Positions 32,901-44,938 of a stretch of 64,000 nt of DNA are shown here, piece after piece (the stretch's first letter is position 1; each line of letters begins with the position of its first letter). The DNA lies in assembly GCF_000346465.2 (NCBI RefSeq), contig NC_034011.1, positions 13,515,339 to 13,579,338 on the forward strand. Direction: 5' to 3'. The notes under the pieces were generated by a model, which saw nothing but the letters and a program-made list of their open reading frames with translations, was not told the origin of the DNA and searched no databases. Made by a program: the position numbers and the translations under genes. The stretch is from Prunus persica. Taxonomy: Eukaryota; Streptophyta; Magnoliopsida; Rosales; Rosaceae.

Positions 32901-33854
32901 TATATTTATATATATATACATACATATAAAATATATAGATGTGGATTTGTTTTCGAGTTGAGATTCATGAACTTGTGCTTCGTGAGTACTCTGCACAGAT
33001 ATGAACGTTTCATTTATGGTTTTGAAAGGGTTGTTCGGCAACATATGCCTTGCATAGGGTATAGTTGCGGGAAAGAACGGATAAAAGGAAAGGAACTTGT
33101 AAAGTGTTCAATGTATGGCTTGCAGAATTTGATGTTGTAAATAATTCTAAATTTAATCCTTGGTATTACTTTAGATAATCGTATATTATTTGAATCGTGA
33201 TTGTTGATAGAAGAATTACGTGTGGCTTGATCCCTCAGTAAGAGTACGTAGGTAGTCTGGGGTCTCACGCAGGTGCAGCCGCAAGATAAACTATATTTTT
33301 GGAATTTTAATTTGGTCAATGGGGTCAAATTCTATTTATTAGATTTGTTGAGTTGGTTTATATTCCAATTTTTCCTGAAGGGATGCGGTTAAAATGTGTT
33401 TGTGGTTGTGACGGGGCTGAAAACTATTTTAGATTGATGAAAGATTGTGGATTGAATCTTAACAACTACTTATGACTGTGCCTATGGAAGAGGAAAGGGT
33501 CTTCTCTAATTACTGTTACTATAAGTTCTATGGGTGTATGGATTTTCAATGAGTTCTAAAGCAAGAACGTTTTAGAAATGCTTGGTTATGAGGCCGGAGG
33601 CCTATTATGTAAATTGCATGTTATTATCTTGTGCATGTTGTTGGTTAAGTAATTATATTTGACAGATTGGAAATTTTGGGAAATGCATATTCTTCAGGGG
33701 AGACTCTGCCGAAATTTCGATAGAAAGTCTTATTCCTCAATCCCTTGATCTGGAAAATGGGCTTGATGTTAGTAAGTGGGCCCGGCATCAGTTGATGTCG
33801 GAAATTCCACAGGATTCGTAGTGAATTCCTAGGAACTCGGGGCGGGTCCTGTCA
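29984..33854 (+). mobile_element. SOLO-1: 3.9-kb solo LTR of a gypsy element inside CHR-1 gag
   Basis: It starts TGTAACATCCCAACC, a common start of long chromovirus LTRs, and ends GGGCGGGTCCTGTCA-like. The 5-bp word AAGTT stands on both sides (29979-29983 and 33854-33858, sharing one base with the end). The last 300 bases resemble the CHR-1 LTR in opposite orientation (GGGAGACTCTGCCGAAATTT, AAGTGGGCCCGGCATC). No coding region or second LTR is present, so recombination between LTRs probably removed the body. A 352-bp MITE lies inside. Confidence 0.65.
31459..31810. mobile_element. MITE-1: near-palindromic miniature inverted-repeat element
   Basis: The ends are AGGGAT and ATCCCT, and the two halves (about 155 bases each) are inverted copies with roughly 85-90% identity by eye. 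Shared words include TGTAGAAAT.TCACCTGAAC, AATTTGTCACCT and AAGTTTTCAAAAT. AAAAGCGA flanks both sides (31451-31458, 31811-31818), and the match can be stretched to nine bases. An 8-9-bp target duplication suits hAT or Mutator families. There is no coding capacity. Confidence 0.85.
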
Positions 33855-34077
33855 AGTTGGTCGAGCACCTCCCATAGGTAAGGTTCATTCTCACTTGTGG
33901 CCTTATTAGCGAGTGATAGTGGTGCTGGAAGTAGTGGATTAGGCTCCCCAACCTTATGGATGCGAGTCTGAGGTCTATCACGTCTAGGTGGCATGATACT
34001 AATACGAAAAAAAAACATAAGGTCATTAGTCTCAAGAATGCACAAAAACTGCGAAGTCTGTATGAATTTAACCTAAT

Positions 34078-34090
34078 GCTCTGATACGAA
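34078..34090 (-). promoter_or_regulatory. CHR-1 primer-binding site
   Basis: The minus strand reads TTCGTATCAGAGC, one base off the usual TTGGTATCAGAGC, next to the LTR end. Confidence 0.7.
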
Positions 34091-34092
34091 GT

Positions 34093-34170
34093 TGATAGGC
34101 CCAGCCCCAGATTCCACCCCAGAACCCAAGACAAATCGTGTAGCTATCTAACATCTAACTGATTGGTCTG
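34093..34170 (-). repeat. CHR-1 right (5') LTR, inner part
   Basis: On the plus strand it starts TGATAGGCCCAGCCCCAGAT, parallel to TGACGGGACCCACCCAAGAT at 28999. It directly adjoins the primer site at 34078-34090. Confidence 0.55.
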
Positions 34171-35046
34171 CCCTTACAAGTGCACAAGAATGATGTAGTA
34201 TAGCGTTTGGCAACTCCAAGTATTGTTCCCACGAGGATTCCAAATTAATCTAATATTCGAAGACCTAAAATTAAATCTAACTAAATAAAACACAAAAGAC
34301 GAGATCAACTAAACACGAACACAAGTGAATTTCTAAAGATTGTTGTTGTGAAAGTTTATGAAATAAACAAGAAATTAATCAAAGCAATTGAGAATAAAAA
34401 GGTTGAATTTTAAGGTTGAAAAACAATGATGAAGGTCTAGGGTTTCAGAATCAACCACAAGCAATCCAAGTTAGATTTCAATGCATCAACAGATTCTTTC
34501 AATTCTTTAGATGATAATTCTCATATCTAAGTCATTTTCAAGCACTTAGACCATAGTTTTCCTATATTGCAAGTTCTGCCTCAAATTCATCTTCCAATCT
34601 ACTAAATGCAAAGCCATAAGATGATCAGTCAAAAAACTTAAACAAATAGCAACAATTAAAATAGTAATTAAACATTCATAAAAAAGAAACTAGGAATCCA
34701 TTAAATAACATTAAAAATAATAACTATCCATGCTCTAGTGTCATCCTCACCCAAGAGAATAATTTAGTTACTTATGTTCAAAGAAAACATATTTGAAAAT
34801 TAGAAAACATAAAATAAAACTTATGGATTGTGATGATGCTCGAGAATTTGATGGTGGCAGCATCTCTTTGACTCTCCTTCAATTCCAACATAAGAGAACC
34901 TTATTTTATGGTCTTACTTTAAAGAAGGAACAAATCTTCTTTTGAATTAGTAACTCCGCTTTCCTAGTTTGACTTCAATTGTCTTTGATGAGTTGGCATC
35001 CAAAATCCTACTAAATATAAGATCAGACCTTAGAAAATAACCCCAC
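34171..35046. other. Non-coding insert in the CHR-1 LTR, left part (module X)
   Basis: No coding potential. On the minus strand its end reads TCCTCGTGGGAACAATACTT ... CTTGTGCACTTGTAAG, resembling 63136-63195 on the plus strand. It continues on the other side of COP-3 (45316-45762). The element class was not identified. Confidence 0.45.
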
Positions 35047-35352
35047 TGTTATAAAAATAAAATAACAGAGTATAAAAAGTGCCACTGAATATTGGGAGTA
35101 GAATTGTATTTGCAATTGTGATGTTTACACTGACAGAATTTCCTCTCAGATAGAACTCAATCTCTTTTGTTTCCTCTCACTCTTCCTTTCTTCTCTTCCT
35201 TTCTTTCCTCTCTTCTCCTTTGGTGTGTTTTGCTAAGCAATGGGAAGCCTATTTATAGGAAAATTGGATGGCTTACCCAACATCATCATTAAGCTTTTTG
35301 AATATTATTTCCTTCTTTTGTTTACGTGGGCTCCACTATTTTCTTTACAATA
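35047..35352 (-). repeat. COP-3 left (3') LTR
   Basis: It aligns along its length with 45018-45310, from TGTTATAAAAATAAAATAAC to TTTCTTTACAA(T/C)A. A TATA box (TCCTATAAAT on the minus strand) lies at 35251-35260. Confidence 0.9.
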
Positions 35353-38253
35353 CTCCCCATTAGAGACCATAATGTATGGAATATGCCTCATTAAAAACCT
35401 TGCCAGTAAAACCCAGCGGGACAAAACTGGTCGAAGGGAAAAAGAGTACATAACCATGTGTAACATAAAATTCTGTGTATATTGACATGCGTGCGACACT
35501 GCCTCGTTAAAACTTTGTAAGGAAAAACCCAGTGGGATAAAAACCTGGACGAAGAAAAAAGAGTACAGTGTGTGAAGATCTTTATTGACAGCTACTCCCC
35601 CTGATGCTTGGCAAAATATCTTTTAAGCCATACTGTTGATCATCTTTCTGAATGTCATAGTTGACACTACTTCTGTGAGTCAATCTTGTAATATTGTTGG
35701 ATGCTACTCCTGAAGAATATCTCCCCCTAATATCTTCATGACTATCTTTCTAGAGGGAAGATCTTTCAGACTGAGTGAATGATGTAGCCATCAACAATTC
35801 ATGTAGTTGAGTAGGCAAATATATTTCTAGTGAGCTATCTCTATGTCAATCATAGAAATTTCCAGAATCCGCAAATCAAACAAAAACCTGGGCTATTTCT
35901 AAGTTCACTTGAAAAGAATATGCCCGTATATTGTTTTATGCGGAGATGGCATCAAATATGTCTCACATCATCCCAAAGTGGTGATGATGAAGTTGAGCTC
36001 TGTCTGGAAAATACAATGTCCAGTCTAGTATATTTCCGAAAAAATCATTAAAGTGCCCAACAGATAATCCACATAAAAATGCTTCAATACTTTCTTAGTA
36101 TAAGCAAGAATCTCGTTGGCATGATTCTCGATCTTCAGTCCGAGACAAATATTTATTGAACTCTTCAGAAGTTTTAATCAGCTATCAACTCTTCAGGAGT
36201 TATAATGTATTGCAACCATATCATAATTAATGTACTCACTGAGGCAATTTATACATATTAATATTGAGTACAAAATTTGTACTCCAGGCACAAGTCCTTC
36301 ACAGACTTACTTCATGCAATTACAATCCTTCAGGGATTTATTTAACGGATTACACTTCATGACACATTATATAGCTTTATATCCAGCTATTTGTTCTGCT
36401 TGTACATCTTTAGGGAATCGCTTTTGGCGATATGCCCTATTCATTTAATAACCCTTAAAGATAATATGTTGGTCTCCTTAAATGTGCAATAAGAAGGCAC
36501 GATTGCATCTGTAAATATAGAGAACCACAACATTCCTTGTTTCTACCAGAAACATTGTGTCATATAAATTGAGTACATTTCTCTTTTATTCCGAACATCT
36601 AAATATAACTTTCAGGGTTAACTTCTTTTGGGGTGTGCCTTTTTTCATTTTTGGCCAACGATATTGTCGACATTTAATAATAAAATGTGGTTCCAATCAA
36701 CACAGCCCATTGATGATTTGAGTGGCTACTCCAAAATTAAAAATTATCATTCATCAATTTGTGATCCCACCATTCTCATGTGCATGCACATGCATCAATT
36801 ATGAACATTTCTTTGCCATTGGGTACCCAAGCCACTTCAGGGGCTTTTATTGTCTCTTTCCAGGCAGACATCTCTTATAGGATGAATTATGTGAGAAGTG
36901 GATCTTAACCTCCAATGGAGCATTATTTTATAGTAGGGTGTTGATAATCTCCATTCAAAGAGTTGGAACATTTAGAACCCATATATCTGTCATGCTGCAG
37001 GCCTGCCATATATTAATACATACATGTCAATTAATTGTCCTTCTTTGCTATGCATTAGGCATGCACTGTATTAATATTGACATGTTAATGAATTGTCCTT
37101 CCGGGATTTCAATCGATACCATTTGCTACGCAACAAGCATGCATCATATTGACCACTACTATACCCATGTTTGGTTTTTATGGGACTTTAATCTATGTAG
37201 TATATTATCAATGTATTCAACTTGTAATTTGTGAAATTTGCATTAATAATTCATGAATACATATCAGAATGATACAAGCCATTCTTCTGGAATGGTCATA
37301 ATACAAGTCGTTCTACTGGAACGATCTATAATGCAAGTCATTCTTCTGGAATGGTCCTTTGCATGGCGTTCTTTTGGAACAGCCTTATCTCCCCATTTAG
37401 TTACCTTTAAGGATGTCGTAGTATCAAAGTAAGAGTACAAGCATGAAATAACACAAGTATTGCTTACATCCTTATAATCCAGTTATAACCTGCAAGAGCA
37501 AAAATGCAATTCTCCTGTCTTTGTCAAAAAAAAAAAAAAAAACCCCTCAGTATTAGGTTCACTACATGGATTTGTTCTTCAGATGTTCGTTCTAAAGAAA
37601 CAAAATCCCTTATGAACAGATAGTTGTAAAAAGAAAAAAAAATACAAAGAATTGTGATATTGATTGCAAGGTAGGTAAGTAATTAGGGAAGGAAACTAGT
37701 GAGGTCACAGACAACAAACTCTCATTTCTCCTAGCTTAGAAGAACTTCAGGAGATTAGAGCATGTGGTCGTCCTTACTGTTCCCTAATCTAGCTGAAACG
37801 TGATCAATGATAGTCTCGCTTCCTAAATGGATGATTAGAGATAGTCTCCCTTCCTAAATGGATGATTAGAGATAGTCTCGCTTCTCAAGCACATAGAAAA
37901 AATAAGTGGATATTGCATCACTAGATATGGAGAAAACTGGAGAAAATTAGATGTATTCTGCAAAGAGGATTTCGTTAGTAACATATTTATATACAAATTA
38001 GAGGAATAGATAGATCCGATGAATTTCAAATTGACTACAGAAATTCGTGAGGTTCTCGAGATGCTTTTGAAAAAGTAACTCTGTGAAATCCGCAAAGCAA
38101 GATCGACTTTGACGAAAATAGTCCTTGAAACCCTTAAAGTGCCGACAGAAATTAATGGAGGCCGCGTGAAGTTTTGGAATCAGGAAAAGAAAAAGAGAAT
38201 ATGGGGATTCAAGAAAATATTGGGATCTTGGAAACGGTGCCACATTTCAGTCT
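35353..38253 (-). other. COP-3 internal region, non-coding
   Basis: It begins with the polypurine tract (35353-35362). No frame gives recognisable gag, protease, RT or integrase. Two similar stretches at 35380-35450 and 35500-35570 (CCTCATTAAAAACCTTGCC..., CCTCGTTAAAACTTTG...) suggest old local duplication. Short hairpin repeats lie at 37279-37384 and an A run at about 37527-37542. Confidence 0.6.
37279..37384. repeat. Four spaced short palindromes (TTC...GAA type)
   Basis: Units CCATTC-TTCTG-GAATGG (37279-37295), TCGTTC-TACTG-GAACGA (37308-37324), TCATTC-TTCTG-GAATGG (37338-37354) and CGTTC-TTTTG-GAACA (near 37367-37381) repeat every 28-30 bases. Arm changes in one half are matched in the other. 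Each unit holds a TTCnnGAA-like core, as in heat-shock elements. Confidence 0.75.
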
Positions 38254-39845
38254 TGTTCACCCTTTTATTTTTATTCTTGTGATGGAAGGGCAAAGTTCCC
38301 CATTGACTGGTCAGCAAGCCAACTTTTTTTGGTGTGCGAGCGTGCCACTGCTAGCAATGAAAAATCCTAGCAGACTTCTTTGCAACAGATAACGTGTGCC
38401 CCAAGTTACTAATTTCTAAACAAGCGATTATGAATTTGGGTGAAGAATATCTCCCAAGTAAGTTCTTTTCCTGCCTCAGGCTAGTGAGGACTTCATAATT
38501 TATCACATTATAAAATTGGTAGTTCTTGCCAGAATAGATGATAATAAAGTGGACTGTTTTAGGCAGAACTGCCTTTTACAAATTTAAGAAAGAAAAACCA
38601 ACTCTAAAAAGACAAAAAGATGGCTGGAATCCCATTTCTGCCTGGGTAGAAACTTCTGATCCAGGCTAGACTGAGCTATTAACAACTTCGACTGCTTAGC
38701 TTCAGCTGTAAATCGATACCAAAGTTCAATTTTGGCAGAGCTTTAATCTACTTCAAGCCTTGGGAGGCTTTTGAGTGGGCAGAACTGCGGTTTCTTCAGT
38801 CTGAAGGGGTAGAAGTGGCTGGACTTGAGGACTTAATGAGATGGGACTGTACTGCAAAATTTGTTGAGGTTTTCATATTTGTGAAAACTCAAACTCTGCT
38901 TGTCTTGGCTTTTGCTGAACCAAATTTGTAACGAGAGGAGTCTCGTTTTGAATGACTTATTTCTCTGAGTTTGAACTTGGAAGTTCTTATCTACAGCTGG
39001 CTTCTTTTGTGGCACAAATGAGCTTTTGGTTGCTCCAGTTTGTTTTGAAGGTTCTCAGTGATCAAGTGATCATTTTGAGTTTTTTGCCTTTGGTTGATTT
39101 TTTTGATTGTTTGATTGATTGTTGAATTGACTGTCCCCTTGAGTGTTCAACTTCTCCTATATTTATAAGAAATGCTTTGAAGTAGGGTTTCTTTCTTGTA
39201 ATAATGGGCGGCAAAAATTCTCAAAAAGATCTTTCATTTTTCTGTACAAAGAAGAATAAGTTTTTATCAATTTCTAGCAGGTAGGCTTTCGATAGTCAGT
39301 TCTTTTTAAGACCAATCACTTCTCTGTTCTTTTGAAAGAGAACCTAACCCCTCTTTAATTCCAACTGCCCCTTTGTGAGAGCTCAAACCGTGATGTTCAG
39401 TTTGCTTTTCCGGTTTGAACAACTCCCTGTTTTCCTGCTTATCTTTTTTTGAGAACTTTAGCCTGCGTATCCCTTGAAAGATGGTGCTTTCTTTGGAGTA
39501 GAAACAATATCTCTGAATATATAAAAGGGTTTTGATCTTTGTGGTGGCAGAGATTTCAGAGACGTCATTTGTTTCTGCCTGCCTCTATCAACTCTCTTTT
39601 CTAAGTCAGAGAAAAACAATCACGTGGGTCTGTTTCCTTTTGGGTTTCTACTTTTTACTTTGATCATGCCAAGCCCAATTTAGTTTCTTCGAAGCCCAAG
39701 CTTGAGATAGGTTATGGACCGGGCTTTTATTGGATTTTGGACCTTTGGTTCATGTTTATTTTTAGAGTCCAGACTTCTCGGGCCCAACGTTGTTGTCTTT
39801 GTTATTCTGGGCTCTGTAGCGTTTCGGCTGGGTGCGCAAGATACA
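38254..39845 (-). repeat. TAT-2 3' LTR
   Basis: On the plus strand it begins TGTTCACCCTTTTATTT and ends GCGCAAGATACA, followed by ATGCCCCCTTG (polypurine tract in reverse). It shares blocks with the TAT-1 LTR, for example GAGCGTGCCACTGCTAGCAA and CAAGCGATTATGAATTTGGG. Confidence 0.85.
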
Positions 39846-40065
39846 ATGCCCCCTTGAATCTGGATTGTTTGGCCTCGATTTTTAACGATTCAGATTCAAT
39901 AAATTTGGCCATTAATGTTGCACGCCACTTTCTTCCGTTTCTGCTAACCCACGTCTGCCACGTTTTGTCTGTTGAGCTAGAGTTCGTGGGAAACTGGGTA
40001 ATTAATAGCTAGTTACTAGCTAGTCATCATTACGTGTCCCATCGTCTTCTTCATCTTCGGTTTCG

Positions 40066-40090
40066 AGCCTTTTAAAAGAATTTCAAACTC
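40066..40090 (+). promoter_or_regulatory. Putative PMD promoter core in TAT-2
   Basis: CCTTTTAAAAGAATTTC lies about 155 bases before the PMD ATG at 40242. It is conserved in sequence and place with TAT-1 (25255-25285), as is TAGCTAGTTACTAGCTAGTC at about 40005-40025. Confidence 0.45.
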
Positions 40091-40241
40091 AAAGTTCCTG
40101 TTTTACTTTGAAACCTAGTTTTTCCTCAGACCTCGACTTTCTCAGTTTTCCCAGAATTTCCCAGAATTTTTCATTCTTCTCTTCGACCCAACCTTGCCTC
40201 CCTTAGTCTTCTTATTCCAGCTCAACAAAAACCTCTGAAAA

Positions 40242-43200
40242 ATGTCTTCTCCAAATACTCGTGCCAAGAGTTCATCTTCCCCAATTCCTCCTGATTACAT
40301 CACTGGGACTGGGATTGATAAGCCTGCGATAGAGGTTAGAAGCAAGCTCCATCCTTTTGTCCAGAAGAACTTAGATGAGAACGTCGTTCATTTGTTCCAA
40401 AACACTCTGGTTTTATGTCCACATTGGTTCGGTTCTATCCCTTCTGAAATGGCAAATTTGTTCTAAGATGACGCTGAAGCTCCTCTGTGTTTTGAAAGCT
40501 CTTCTGCCCTGGCTTCTCATTCTTGGGTCAGCAAGAATTTGAGCCGTTCGTTCCCGTCTATTGAAGTGAGGAACAGTCCAGTCAAATGGGCTGACTAGAT
40601 TGACAGGCTTCTTCCAAGATATGGAGCTCACTGGCGGAGAACAAGCATATATGATGCCATACTTCTGTCCAAGCAATCCATCAACAGGAATGAGAATCTT
40701 CTGGTTGCTACCCTGTGTTTCTGGAATTTTGCCAGCAATGCTTTCTACTTCCGCCTGGTCCCAATGACTCCTACTCTGTTGGATATGGCTCAGATTTTTG
40801 GGTTCAGACCCCATGGAAGACATGTGGATGCGGTTGGTGACTACCACAGGAGGAATAACCAAGAGAGATTAGCCCAGCCATTTACCATTTCTCCTGCCAT
40901 CATAAACTAGAATTGCTTATTTTTAAATTATTTGAAGTTTAGTGTTGAGAAGGACAAGGATCAGCAGTATATGCTATTTCTCCTATACTGGCTGAATAGG
41001 TTTGTGTTCCCAAATCATTCCTTTGCGGTTCTGCTTGAGTTCAGGCATTTAGTAGAGGCGCTGCACAACCATACAGATGTCAGGCTTGGGCCTATAGTTC
41101 TGGCTCATTTGTTCAAGAACCTGCACACTGCCACCCTGAAGAATCCCTTGAATTTGTCTGCTCCTGGTGCGTTCTGGATGATCCAGATTTGGCTACATGT
41201 CTACTTCCCAGAACTGAGGTTTCCAGACGTAGTTCTGCCTGAAGACTAAGTTTTGGCTCATCCTCTGACGTCGGCAGAAGTGCCCAAGCGCTCCATTGAA
41301 GAGTACCTGATGTTATTCAGGCATTGCACGAAGAGGACCGCAGCTCAGTGGCAAATGGTGATCAGAAGAACCTATCCCTGGTTCCAGCCTGGATGCCGGC
41401 TGTTTGAGAAAGAGCCAGAAGAATAATCTGCTAGAATTGACTTCAGGAAGAAGTTTCTGAGTGTGACTTTGCCAAGAGACCTACCCCACGGAGGAGGAAA
41501 GCCTCCAAATTATCATTTGGGGGCAGAAGTCTATCATCTCAACTTCTGTGCAAGGCAACTTGGTTGCCCTCAGCTTATTCCACTCAAATCCTACAGGAGC
41601 TGCAATCAGGCCACCTCCTGAAGAGATGCAGACGATCTGGAGGTGCATAAGGATGCTAGATGTGCAGTTAACAAGATCAATAATAGTGCAGATGACCTTT
41701 ATCCATCGTGATAGCCAAATTCCTGCAGTTCTGCTGAGTTTGACGCTTGGTGGAAGGCCAGATTTCGTGGCATGCCAGCCTCCATTACTACACTCATGGT
41801 ACTCTTTGATGGCTGGGACTCCTGGACTGTCTTTGCAGAGGTGGATGCCAAGAACTTCATGATGCAGACCATCAAGGACATTAATGCCCAAGTTATAGAA
41901 GGAAACTTTCAATTCTGTCTGTTCTGCCTATTCTGTTTTTAGTGATGATGCCTAACATTTTTGTTCTATCTGTATCAGATCCCTCTTTGATGGAAAACAT
42001 AGATGGGCAGTCCGTCCAGGCTGGAGAAGTGATTGGTAAGCTTTCCATCGTTCTGTTCCCTCTATCATTTCCTACTGGATTGGCTTCTGACTTTTGTCTG
42101 TTCTTGTGCAGTCACTTATGTCATTGCTGCTGGGGACTTGGAACTTTCCTCTGGAGACGAAGATGATGAAAATTTGGTAGAACAACCAGCTGCTGAGGCC
42201 ACTCCTTCTGGCAGAAGGAAGAGAAAGGAAACTGCTTCTGCCCTGCATAGTGTTGCTCAGCCTGTGGTTTCAGGTAAGTTCTGACAGTTTGAGCTTTTCG
42301 TAATTCTGTTTTGTCTTGTTCTGCCTTATGTTCTAATGGTCTAGTGTCTGCTTATTGTAGCTGAAAGTTCCCATCCTCCTCTTACTAAGTCAAAAAGACT
42401 TAGAAAGAGGACTGTGATGGAATATGTGGCCATGGAGGAGTCTGCAGCAGCTCCCACCAATACTTCTTGGACGGATGAAGAGCTGAGAGAGGCATTCGAG
42501 GCAGTGGAGTAGGAGAAAGAGCTAGAAGAAACAGAAGAATGACCTCAAGAAAAGGCAAAAGAAATGGAAGAAGAGGTGAGTATTGTTTTCTGGCTATGTC
42601 AGCTTTTCTTTTGTTTCTTCGTCTCCTCTGTTCTGACTTCTTTTTATCTATAGGAGGAAATCCCCGCTGAAGTGATTGCAGAGAGCATTGCTTTGGCCAG
42701 AGGCAGCAGGAGAATCCAGAGGCATAGCTGACTAGCTCGGAGTTGGCCCTTTTTGAAGTCGTAGAGGAAGAACACTCCACTGCCGTTCTAGCAGCTGAGG
42801 GGTAGGCAGGGCAGTCTGTATCAGAGCCTGTGGAGCAGGCAGAACTACCTGTTGCAGTCCCAGCACCTGGAGTGGAAGTGGCTGCTGCTGTTCCTGAAGT
42901 TGTGGTAATTTTTATTCTAGTTCTGTCCACCTGTTTCCTACAATTCTGTTCTGTTTGTGCTTCCTTATCTGTCAATCTTTTTAGGTAGATGTGCCTAGGA
43001 CTGCTGGGGTTTTGGCAGTGGTGACCAAGCCCTTGAAGCCTCCTATCGTTTTGTAAGTGTAAATGCATTCCTGGGCTTCTTTCTTTTCTGTTTCTGCCTG
43101 GTTATGACTTTTGTTCTTTTCTGCAGATGCCTATCCATTCCCTACCAGGTTCATCTGCCACAGCTTCCTATGCTTATCTAGAGCTGGCAGAATTTGAGGC

Positions 43201-43540
43201 TATGGATCTGGATGCCCAGCTGGACAAGCTTGAGAAACTCAGCTCCACTCCTGGCAAAGCCACCTATGAAGCCAACTTGGCTGATTATGCAAAGCAGAAG
43301 GCTGAACTAGATCAGATGGTTATAGGGTATAAGGAAGCTAAGGCCACTGCAGACAGGCTGGAGAAGCAAATTGAGGAGCTTCAAAAGCGGCTGGTGGAGT
43401 GTAAAGAGGTACAGAGCAGGCTTGGGGCAAGATTGAGTTCCAAGCATGGTTTCAGTTTCCAGGCCAGCTTTGCAAATCGCAGAGGCTTCAATCCATCAGG
43501 GGGTGCTGCTTCAGAAGGAAGTTTCTATCAAGAAGGCCAG
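40242..43540 (+). pseudogene. PMD gene copy in TAT-2, degraded
   Basis: It starts at ATG 40242 (MSSPNTRAKSSSSPIPPDYI), which aligns with the lost start of the TAT-1 copy. PMD words: NTLVLCPHWFGSIPSEMA, LHTATLKNPLNLSAPGAFWM, LYWLNRFVFPNHSFAVLLEF. Exons align one to one with TAT-1: exon 1 to about 41898, then near 41980, 42112-42272, 42360-42575, 42655-42905, 42985-43055 and 43127-43540. Exon 1 has stops at 40464, about 40597, about 40907, 41247 and 41424, and its donor GT is changed to GA. Exon 7 has lost an internal piece and its end, but the coiled-coil part (KQKAELDQMVIGYKEA) remains. It cannot give full-length protein. Confidence 0.8.
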
Positions 43541-44938
43541 TCAGACGTGTTGGAATCAAATCCTTCTCTGTTCTGCCCATCTTGCTCAACAATCTATAGG
43601 GTAAAAGATTAATGGCTGCACCTCTATCTACCATGACCTTGGGAATAAGAATACCCACAAAGTTTGCTGTTATGAATAGGGGTCTGAGGTGATTGGCCAT
43701 TTCCTTGGTTGGTTTGGAAAAACAAAGCTACTCTACAATCGGTTTCAGGGCAATTGCGTTTGTCTTGGCAGCAGGTGTTTGCTGTTCTGGTGCGTCTTCT
43801 ACTTCTGCCAACCTGCACTCAAAACTTTCCTGAGAGAACACGTCTCCTTCCATAGTGCTTTCTTGCCCTTCTGCTGCCCTGAACTTTTCTGGCAAAATGA
43901 ACACCATGTTAATGCCTAGATCGCCTTATAATAGGCTTTGTAGTTCTGCACCAAAGGCCTCAGTTTCTTCATCCAGTTCTCCATCATACTCCATCTGTTC
44001 TTCCCCATATTCTTCTGTCCAATCTTCCTGTTCTCCTGTTTCGAGGAGTCCATTTTGGTCATCTGCAGATGGTTCGTAATCCAACTGATTTTCTTCATAC
44101 TCTTCAATCCAGTCCTCTTCCCCTTTTACAGGAATATATTTGGATTCTCCTTCTGCTTGTGAAGGCACAAGCTGACTGCCTGAGGATGAGACAAGATTGA
44201 TAGAAGGTTTGCCTGGAGATTCTGCTTTTTCCAGTTTTTGTAGCTAGCAAGCTGTTTGTTCTGCCGGAGGAGGTACTTCTGGTTTTTTCCCTTTTCTGGC
44301 AGAATTGGTTTCTGGAAGTACCTGTGTGCTGTCCCTGTTCTTGAGGAAAGTGCAGTATTGCCTTTGAACCCTCCTCTTCTGAGTTATGGTTGGCTCTAGA
44401 GTTGGTCTACCACTCTTTCCGACAGAATACCATCTGCCTTTTATGATAGTTGCCAAGGGTTTTTCATCCCTGGGCATCTTAATTGGTATTTCCTTCTTGG
44501 GCTGCTCTGACATTCTTCTGTTATGCTCAGCAAACCTAAAATAGTCCTTCTCCTTGGCTCTATCTTGAGATAGACCCGAAACTGGGCCTTGTGGATGGCA
44601 TGACGTTTCCAATCATGTCAAAAACACTAGGTGCGGGCTGATTTTGCCTATCCAAAACTACCTCTAACTCAGTCTCACACTTGCAATTGCTGCAAAGCAC
44701 CACTCCAGCCGAGATAGTTGCTTTTGGCCTCTGACTAGTTTCCCTTATGACTTTTCTGCCTCTACTAGAGCTGGCTTCTGTCGCTGGTTCACTTCTCTTC
44801 TGTCCTGGCCAATTTAAGTTGACCATGTTGACATGTGGCTGAGGAAAGGGATCTGTTGTAACTGATGGAGGTTTCTTGGCCAGTTTCAGCCTTCCTGTTG
44901 TTATTCCTTCCTGTATGACATCCCTAAAAATAACACAA
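43541..44938 (-). pseudogene. TAT-2 gag/protease remnant
   Basis: On the minus strand: gag linker (MVNLNWPGQKRSEPATEASS, VVLCSNCKCETELEVVLDRQ), the ATIIKGRWYSVGKSGRPTLE block, an acidic tail (EDWTEEYGEEQMEYDGE) and the start of protease with MVDRGAAINLLPYRLL. The active-site motif here is DRGAA, where TAT-1 has DGGAA. The fusion point to the PMD gene follows within protease. Several stops and frame changes are present. Confidence 0.8.

Larger units (their letters stand above)
29310..33994 (-). pseudogene. CHR-1 gag, split by a solo LTR
   Basis: Gag starts at the ATG at 33994 (MPPRRDRPQTRIHKVGEPNP) and is broken after LWEVLDQL (near 33859) by SOLO-1. It resumes at 29983 and includes the Retrotrans_gag core (KELGACVYLGSVDPVEAESW, FEVMRCPNEDRVCLATFVL, FYWWETIRQGY). 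A frame change near 29695 precedes DAKRAELLKLRQGAMTVLEY, and a serine/glycine-rich piece follows to about 29310. The MPPRR start and the TVLEYEYKFNELSKFA-type motif fit chromovirus (Tekay/Del) gag. No protein can be made. Confidence 0.7.
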
